DNA of 64,000 bases, from the NCBI GenBank assembly GCA_032821775.1, contig JAVLRN010000003.1, positions 3,596,001-3,660,000 of the forward strand, written 5' to 3'. The translations under genes and the position numbers were made by a program. Each line of letters begins with the position of its first letter. The stretch's first letter is position 1. The stretch comes from Sanguinoderma infundibulare. Its lineage: Eukaryota; Basidiomycota; Agaricomycetes; Polyporales; Polyporaceae. This document shows, piece by piece, positions 58,062-64,000 of the stretch. The notes beneath the pieces are model-generated. The model had not been told where the DNA came from, made no database searches, and saw nothing but the letters and a program-made list of their open reading frames with translations.

Positions 58062-58308
58062 TGTTACGAAATCACACTTACTTACGATTACTCATCCTTA
58101 GTCAGTCCTTACTCAGCATATGCCGGTCGGACATTCCATGACATTCTAGCGCTTTCCTTAGGATTACTCATGCACCCCATGTAGCTTGGTCAGCTCAGTG
58201 CTGCATGTCTATATAAACAGCCACTTTGGAGCTGGGGATCCTCAGCTTCGAGTTGGTATTCACCCTCCCAGTCTAAGGCTTATTGCTAGTCTGTCACTGG
58301 CCGTATCA
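58062..58308 (+). repeat. 3' LTR of the Ty3 element
   Basis: 247 bp, same ends as the 5' LTR. At the five differing sites it reads A, C, C, C and G where the 5' LTR reads G, T, T, T and A. Confidence 0.97.
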
Positions 58309-58313
58309 GATGT

Positions 58314-60626
58314 CAGAGTTTTCTTTGCCCACGGTGTGGCTTGCATCACAAAGTGGTTTGTCTAGAAATAGTTTACTACCACGAGGGTGCTGAAAGGAAG
58401 AAGACGCACCTTCCGTGATGTGAGGACGACCGGCCCTGTGTCATCTGCAAGCTGATGGGTGGCTGCATGCAGGCACCTCGTAATGACCCAACCCGCGGGA
58501 TGACTTAGCGACTGTGCTTAGTGGTGATTCATTGACGAGACATGAGGAGCAGACACATGCCAATGCAGAAGGCCCGAATCGGGGTCCGACCGGTCGTCCT
58601 TAAGCGCACTAGATGAGATTGACATCGAACTCGTCGATTGCCTCGATGGGGTCCGCGACGTCCTCACATGACCTGCACATCTTCGCGTGGTTGACAGTTT
58701 AATGCAGCACGCGTACAAGCAGCTGTACCGAGAGCAGAATCCTGAGTGGCATCACTGGGAAGTAGATCGTGCGAAAACTAAAAATGTATGAGAATGTTAA
58801 ATGTGGATATATGCATTGGGCTGGAAGATCACGTACCACAAGATATCCTTCCCGCAAATCAGCACGTCTGGAAGCCAGCCTGCAGAGAGTCCGACCTCGT
58901 CTTTCGTGGGTAGCCCAAGTAAAGGTACACCATTAGCGGTTGCAGGATATCGCTAAGCCTTCTAGAGGTTCCTGGAATGCAGCGAGAATATCTGCGCGGT
59001 GCACTGGGCGATTGCAGGGCGCCAATAAATGTGCACATGAGGATTCTTGGAAGGCAGAGAACCGGAAGGAACGCCTTCCAGACATTGTCTTTGGCCGACC
59101 AATTTACATTGTCGGGTGGAATGTGTTGACCACCACCACACGTCGCTACCCTTACAAATAAGTCCCTTCACGTCTGGGTCTCCCTGCAAAATCGCATGGG
59201 TAGGTGCATGCGTACCTCAATCATACAAGCATACCGACGGACACCACATCGTGAAGCCGCTATTCTGTCGTACGACCCAGATGCATACTGCTTGCATAGG
59301 ATCAACCTTGAAAATCCGTGCATTGAACAAAATCGAACAGTGACATACATGAAACCCTCGCCTAGCCCATCACAAAAACCTCAAACGACCTGCTCTCTTT
59401 GTCCGGCCTTGGTCGTGATGGGTATAAAGTGGACCAGAGGGTTGGGAATTGAGAGTCTGGTATTTGGCGCAATGATGTCCGTGACTATCAGGCGTGCAGG
59501 TGGCCAATATGCCGAGCTACATTGCAAGAGCAGTTTCAGATGCTTATTCCAACAGCATACAAGCGTAAACACTCACGCGCACCAGCACTACGATACACGA
59601 TAGGAAATATTGTGATGCGGTATGGTGTTGGGCCTGCTTGCCATGCAGTGGTCCTCAAAAGCATCGTTGGGCGCAAGATTGTCGCAAGCGGGGGCAAGCC
59701 TAGAAGGCGACAGAGCGCGTCCGGCGCACCGAGCTGTGAGGTCGGGCCGGTGGTCTGACCTGCACGCCCTCCTATTGGCTGCAGGCGCGTGGTCTGCTCT
59801 CAATCGACAAAGTTACTACTCTGGACACCGGCAATTCCTGCTGTTCTTGTTCTTCAACTTCCTCTCCGAGGCATTTCCAACTTTGCTTATCACCCATGAC
59901 ATCTAACGACGACGATTCAACAGAGGTTGCTAGCAGCTAGCCGGTTTGCACGATGTCCGGCGCCTTTGCTGATCTCTGGAACTCGGCGGGGGTCTCCGAA
60001 TGTGCAGAGGTCTGTCCCACATTGGATCCAGTTCCACGACAGCTGCTCAGCGCAAACTGCATAACACTGCAGGAGCATCACCTCCGAATGACACCTCAGT
60101 CCCGGGAGCTTCAAAACTCGATGACGAGGAGCCTTGCTATGCGTAGTTGATGGGGCCACCTGCACGCGCGAAGGAGCTCCCACAGCAGCCGGCCTGGAGA
60201 CTCGCCTCGCCCCTGAATATGAAACACGTCACAATGGGCGTGCGATGAGAACGACCTCTGCGCGCAGCTCAGCTTGAAGTTGATCCGTGCCAGAGTCACA
60301 GCTTTGTTCTTCCTGTTGTTCCCCGAATATGGCAACAGGTTCATTTCTGACGGCGATGCCGGCACGTGTGCGCGCTTCAAGCTGGTTCAAGATAGGTTAT
60401 AAGTCTGACGTGGACCACCACGACCACCAACCACTTCTGTCCTCTGCAACTCGCTGCTCTTAATCCTTCTGCTTCCCAACAGTATTTGTCGTCTGTTATT
60501 TGTGCTTACACTTAAGGTTATTTGCGTCTTTCTCTCTCCAACTACTGATTAGCTAATCTCACGGCATAGTCATTTTGGTACTTCGTCTTAAAGGTCAACA
60601 ACCTTCAACCTGAACATCAAGGGATC
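58314..60626. other. right-arm flank with unassigned frames
   Basis: Counterpart of 21298-26665 without the hAT element and of 5607-6601 without the foldback and the 13.5 kb block. The minus-strand frame ending in RYPATANGVPLL is broken here by two TAG codons. The short MSGAFADLWNSAGVS frame lies at 59953-60150 on the plus strand. Empty sites: hAT near 59797-59805; the 13.5 kb block and the 1.18 kb element near 60244-60262; the foldback near 60345-60355. No gene can be named. Confidence 0.5.
59953..60150 (+). CDS. short conserved frame of unknown function, right copy
   Basis: 65 codons starting MSGAFADLWNSAGVS, mirror of 21405-21602. It may be a leftover first exon. No domain is recognised. 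Confidence 0.25.
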   Translation: MSGAFADLWNSAGVSECAEVCPTLDPVPRQLLSANCITLQEHHLRMTPQSRELQNSMTRSLAMRS

Positions 60627-61746
60627 ATGGGTCAGGACTGGGATCTGTGAGTGCATATGTTTATGAAGTCTACGCGGGATCACAGATATGAATGTGACTC
60701 CCCTTTTTGGTTTCGCAGGCTCAACATTGACCGTAAGGAGGGCAGCCTCGCAAGTCATGGAAAATTCCAGGAAGTCTTCTACGCAAGAGGGATGGGCTCT
60801 CTATACGCTGCCCTTGAGATCCCATGCCTGCCAAAGTACGTTTGTTCCATCTTCCTGTCAAATGCCGGTCTCTAACCACACCACCTACAACACAAGGGCT
60901 GTGGACAAGTGGCTCTCGCGCGGAGCCATCATCTCGCAGCCTGGACCTATAGGCAAACTTGCGACGGAGATCCTGGATTTCATTTTCGAAGCGATCATCT
61001 ACGATCGCGAATGCAACAACACTCAGAACTTCCTCGTGTGCATCTACTTCACCATCAGCTGCAAACGACTGCTTTCTGTCGGGAAGCACCACATCCTGCA
61101 CGCTCTCATCTCTCAACATGCCCGCGCGGCGTATTGCCGTCTCGTCCTACTGGGGGGGAACTCTTGGGTGGACGATCAAGCACCACCGGGGATGCTTACC
61201 GATGCCGAGCTCAAGGAGATCGCAACCACCAAGCATCCCGACGAGCATCCGGAAGACCCGCAGGACATGATCATGTCTTTGCGATGTCTCTCAAACTTTG
61301 CCACCGAGTTCTACGCATCCTTCGACCGCGTATCGTCAGCGCTGAGCAAACCCCTTTACGAACTGTACTGCCAGATGCGCGACGTGCGCTGGGAGTTGAG
61401 GGAGAAGCCGAACCCGCTGCTGTCCCTCGAGCTCGAGATGATCAACACGCTGGCATGCCTTGACTGGTACCCCGAGTACCCGCCGGGTCCCAACGTGCTC
61501 TGCAACATTTCGAAAGGCGAGTACATCTGCGAGGAAACGCTCATCGAGCTCGGGGAAGGTCGCGAGTGCATGACGCTCGTGCATGCGCTGATGGCGCAAA
61601 TTTCCTACTCGGCCGACTGGAGCATCCTGGAGGCCATGTACGGGCACAAGTGCGGTCGCATGGTCGGGAGAGGGCCATGGGCGGGTGATCGGTTTTGTAT
61701 CACGAGCTCGGAGGATATGCCGAGACCGAAGGCTGGCGCGGTGTAA
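60627..61746 (+). pseudogene. F-box-like family member, outer right, cut by an LTR element
   Basis: Exons 60627-60646 (MGQDWDL), 60719-60835 (LNIDRKEGSLASHG to CLPK) and 60897 onward. It is free of stops and keeps WLSRGAIISQPGPIG, LATEILDFIFEAI, CKRLLSVGKHHIL, DDQAPPGMLTDAELKEI, GPNVLCNISKGEYICEE and GPWAGDRFCITS. Homology to the partner at 4295-5606 ends at PKAGA: the next bases TGTAAC at 61742 begin an LTR and create a TAA stop at 61744-61746. The conserved EWRDVTEE block and the acidic tail are lost, giving 328 residues. It was probably functional until a recent insertion. Confidence 0.85.
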
Positions 61747-64000
61747 CGGATAGACATCACATGACCCCCCCGATCCCCCCGATCTCCGTCTTCTTCTTTT
61801 CTTGTATACTCATGCTCCCGCTCGTTGTCTTGGTTGTCTTGTTCAGAGTACTATATAGAGCCGACAGAGTCGCCTGTATCTACAGCGTTCTCGTACCAGA
61901 GGCATTTACCCTGTCTTTGCTCGTTGTGCGCTCTCTCGTGTGACCGCAACCTTCCCGATAGGGATCGCGATGGTTACATATTTTTGACAGCTACCTCTTC
62001 TGTGGCTACAACCTCTTTCGACTCTACTCGTTTTATCGCTCTAGCTTAACTTGTCATCCCTCTGTCTGGGTCTTCTCGGGTCTGATCAACTCGAACTTCC
62101 GACTAGGCGACGACTTCAAAACCCATTTCTTTTAGATATCAGCTTACCCTCGCTCGACATGTCCCGCTCCACTCGAGGCCGTCGTGGCCGGAGCTCCTCC
62201 CTCCCGGATATTTTCCCAGGTGAGTATGTCGCTTCGTCTCGTGAGATAGCTGACGCTACCTTTGGCTCGTCTTTGATGAGTCTGTCCTCCCGGACAGCGA
62301 ACTTCAGTTTCGCCATCCCCTCTCTCTCCACGGACGTCCGCTCCATGCCCGAGGGGCGTTCCGAGTCCTACCAGGACGAGGACGCCGCCTCGAGTCCCTC
62401 GGAGGAGAAGCATCCCGCTGCCTCCGAGGAGGAAGTCTCTCCGCAACGCGCGGAGAGCAATGTAGCTCCGGCTAGTCCTACGAACAATGATAGTTTTTTA
62501 CCCTCCCCTTCCCCGTCCGAGACGTCGGACGTGCGCGTGCGTGCAGCATTGGGATATGGCTCTGAGAGTGAGCCTGGACTTGGAGGCGATCGTGACGTTA
62601 CCATCAGCGCGCAGTCCATGGAGACTAGCAGCGCGGCCGGGTCTGCGGAACAGCTATCCGCAGTTCACGCGGCCATGATTGGCCTGACCTCGGAGCAGGT
62701 AGAGCTCCTGAGGCATCGCATGGATGCTGTGGAAGCTAACAAAGGGTCGCCTGAGGACTCAGGTGACAGTGAATCTGTGGTCTCTCGCGGAGAGGGACCC
62801 TCTACTTTAGACAAAGGGAAAGGTCCCGACCCCCGCAACTGGGGCGGCGTGGCGGACCTCCTTCCCGACGACCTGGACATCGACACCCAGCGTGAGGGCC
62901 TCAGGATGTTTAATCAACTGTGCGATATTGTCAACGCGCCGGATCCGGACCCCCCAATCGAATGTGTTATGGTCCCAGCGCCACCTCCCACTACGTCCGG
63001 AGGGCGTGCGCACGTGGCTCAGTCTGCCCCCGCAGAACCAGACGTTCAAGCCCTGCAGGCTGAGGTGGCCGAACTCAAGGGCCAGATCATGCTCCTGGTC
63101 AGAGCTCAGCTCGCGGCTGCGACAGGAGGGAACGCGCCGCCGCTTGCCTCCCAAACCCCTGCCCCGGAGGCCGCCTCAGTGCCGATGACGTGGTCCCAGG
63201 TTCTCGGGGCGGGAGGACGCACGGCCGAGGCGGTCCTGCACTCATTAACGCCCTCAGCACAGGTGGACCCAGCGAGCACGCTGGGTAGGCTCCTGGGCCA
63301 ATCAATCAACTCTCTGCCCAGGAGCGGGGATTCTGCTCCTACTGGGGATGCCGCATCCGTTTCTATTCAGCTGCGCGTGCCGATCTTGAAACCGCGCGAG
63401 CTGGATAAATACGTGGGCAACGCTAGTATGCAATCATTCCAGAAATTTGCACAGGAGGCCGTCGCTTACACTACTGGATATCTCGTGCCACCTAGCAACC
63501 AGGCCTTTGTGATCTCGCCATTTCTGAGTGGTAGAGCGCTCGATTTTTATCAGTATAGCGTATCTGGTAACCCGCAGGCCTGGGACCTGGCTAAATTATT
63601 GCAAGGGCTGTTTGATTACTGTTTCCCGGTCGACTTTAAGCACCGTATGCGCGAACGGCTCGAAAGGGCAGCTCAGGGGAAGAAATCAGTCAAAGAATTT
63701 GTTCATGAGTTGCATGGTCTATACACTATGCTGGGGCACGAGCCCGAAAGCAGTAAGATACGAAAACTATGGTATGGTTTAGAACCATGGATTCAAAAGG
63801 AACTGTGGCGCGCAAAGCTCACTCCAGATACTGCCACGTGGGATCAGGTTCAGCGACAGGCGGAATTAGTCGAGATAGCTGAGGCGGCGGGAGAGAACGC
63901 CGTGCAATGTGCGAACCGAGAATCCTCCCATCAAGGAGGATCACAGCCTAAACCGTCGGGCCCGAGCTCGCGCTCGGGTGCCCGTACGTCCAGGGCTTCG
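61742..64000 (+). mobile_element. second LTR retrotransposon, 5' part
   Basis: Begins TGTAACGG exactly where the F-box-like gene loses homology to its paralogue. A TATATAG box lies at 61852-61858. A gag frame opens at 62159 and runs off the window. The end of the LTR, the primer site and the target duplication are not resolved; the 3' part is outside. It is unlike the Ty3 element at 50698 in both LTR and gag sequence. Confidence 0.75.
62159..64000 (+). CDS. gag: gag of the second LTR element, partial
   Basis: Open from the Met at 62159 (MSRSTRGRRGRSSSLPDIFP) to the end of the window, 614 codons without a stop. The N-terminal third is Ser/Glu-rich and probably disordered. A short coiled-coil-like stretch (QALQAEVAELKGQIMLLV) precedes the gag core with ISPFLSGRALDFYQYSV, LAKLLQGLFDYCFPVDFK, RMRERLERAAQGKKSVKEF and KLWYGLEPWIQKELWRAKL. 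A basic Ser/Arg-rich end follows, where a zinc knuckle would be expected next. The unbroken frame and GC-rich codons suggest a young copy. Confidence 0.82.
   Translation, partial: MSRSTRGRRGRSSSLPDIFPGEYVASSREIADATFGSSLMSLSSRTANFSFAIPSLSTDVRSMPEGRSESYQDEDAASSPSEEKHPAASEEEVSPQRAESNVAPASPTNNDSFLPSPSPSETSDVRVRAALGYGSESEPGLGGDRDVTISAQSMETSSAAGSAEQLSAVHAAMIGLTSEQVELLRHRMDAVEANKGSPEDSGDSESVVSRGEGPSTLDKGKGPDPRNWGGVADLLPDDLDIDTQREGLRMFNQLCDIVNAPDPDPPIECVMVPAPPPTTSGGRAHVAQSAPAEPDVQALQAEVAELKGQIMLLVRAQLAAATGGNAPPLASQTPAPEAASVPMTWSQVLGAGGRTAEAVLHSLTPSAQVDPASTLGRLLGQSINSLPRSGDSAPTGDAASVSIQLRVPILKPRELDKYVGNASMQSFQKFAQEAVAYTTGYLVPPSNQAFVISPFLSGRALDFYQYSVSGNPQAWDLAKLLQGLFDYCFPVDFKHRMRERLERAAQGKKSVKEFVHELHGLYTMLGHEPESSKIRKLWYGLEPWIQKELWRAKLTPDTATWDQVQRQAELVEIAEAAGENAVQCANRESSHQGGSQPKPSGPSSRSGARTSRAS

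Larger units (their letters stand above)
50698..58308 (+). mobile_element. Ty3/gypsy chromodomain retrotransposon (sushi/Tf1-like), 7.6 kb
   Basis: Full-length element with 247 bp LTRs at both ends, a self-priming type primer site, gag, and pol in the order protease, RT, RNase H, integrase, chromodomain. It is flanked by the exact 5 bp duplication GATGT (50693-50697 and 58309-58313). The left arm at 26666-26670 shows the target once without the element. The LTRs differ at five positions, all transitions (about 98 percent identity), so insertion is fairly recent, but pol has three in-frame stops and the copy is not autonomous as it stands. Confidence 0.96.
44446..61741 (-). repeat. right arm of the large inverted duplication
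   Basis: Reverse-complement partner of 4496-32907, with the same order of genes seen from the centre outward. It is interrupted by one Ty3 element (50698-58308) and truncated at 61741 by a second LTR element whose 3' end is outside the window. Without the Ty3 element and its extra TSD copy it measures about 9.7 kb. Confidence 0.85.

Noticed and set aside
61990..62115. Self-primer or tRNA primer site for the second LTR element
   Set aside because: Only a 7-base complement (GTCGCCT/AGGCGAC) was found and the LTR end is not known.

Overview
The window looks like nuclear DNA of a mushroom-forming basidiomycete, probably an agaricomycete and possibly Polyporales. That is an inference from style: short GT-AG introns of about 50-65 bp, very small exons, GC-rich coding DNA, and fungal lineages of P450, ABCC, F-box/WD40, LINE, hAT and chromodomain-containing Ty3 elements. 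No tRNA, rRNA or CRISPR array was recognised.

Layout. 1-3133: 3' part of an ABCC transporter gene. 3589-4190: remnant of a flavin monooxygenase gene. 4496-32907 and 44446-61741: two arms of a large inverted duplication that mirror each other in gene order. Each arm carries four members of one F-box-like protein family: one at the outer end (4295-5606 and 60627-61746) and three towards the centre (27269-32350 and 44938-50094). The 11.5 kb spacer holds an F-box/WD40 gene (33907-36210), about 3.6 kb with no recognisable gene, a ten-exon cytochrome P450 gene (39855-41996) and a divergent ninth family member (42635-44050).

The arms differ mainly by transposable elements that hit one arm only. The left arm holds a 600 bp foldback element, a 13.5 kb block (a degenerate Tad-like LINE plus a segment carrying host-gene pieces), a 1.18 kb inverted-repeat element and a 3.6 kb hAT element. 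The right arm holds a 7.6 kb chromodomain Ty3 element with intact LTRs, and its outer end is cut by a second LTR element that runs off the window. After subtracting these insertions both arms come to about 9.5-9.7 kb, and each arm supplies the empty site for insertions in the other.

The family genes share a tiny first exon (20-26 nt), a second exon of 114-120 nt and one long third exon. Three look intact (4295-5606, 42635-44050, 44938-46654), one is cut by the LTR insertion, and five carry lesions. The eight point lesions that can be polarised by comparing arms are all transitions. The stop codons in the LINE and the Ty3 element fit the same C-to-T/G-to-A decay, which suggests cytosine methylation with deamination or a RIP-like process acting on repeats.
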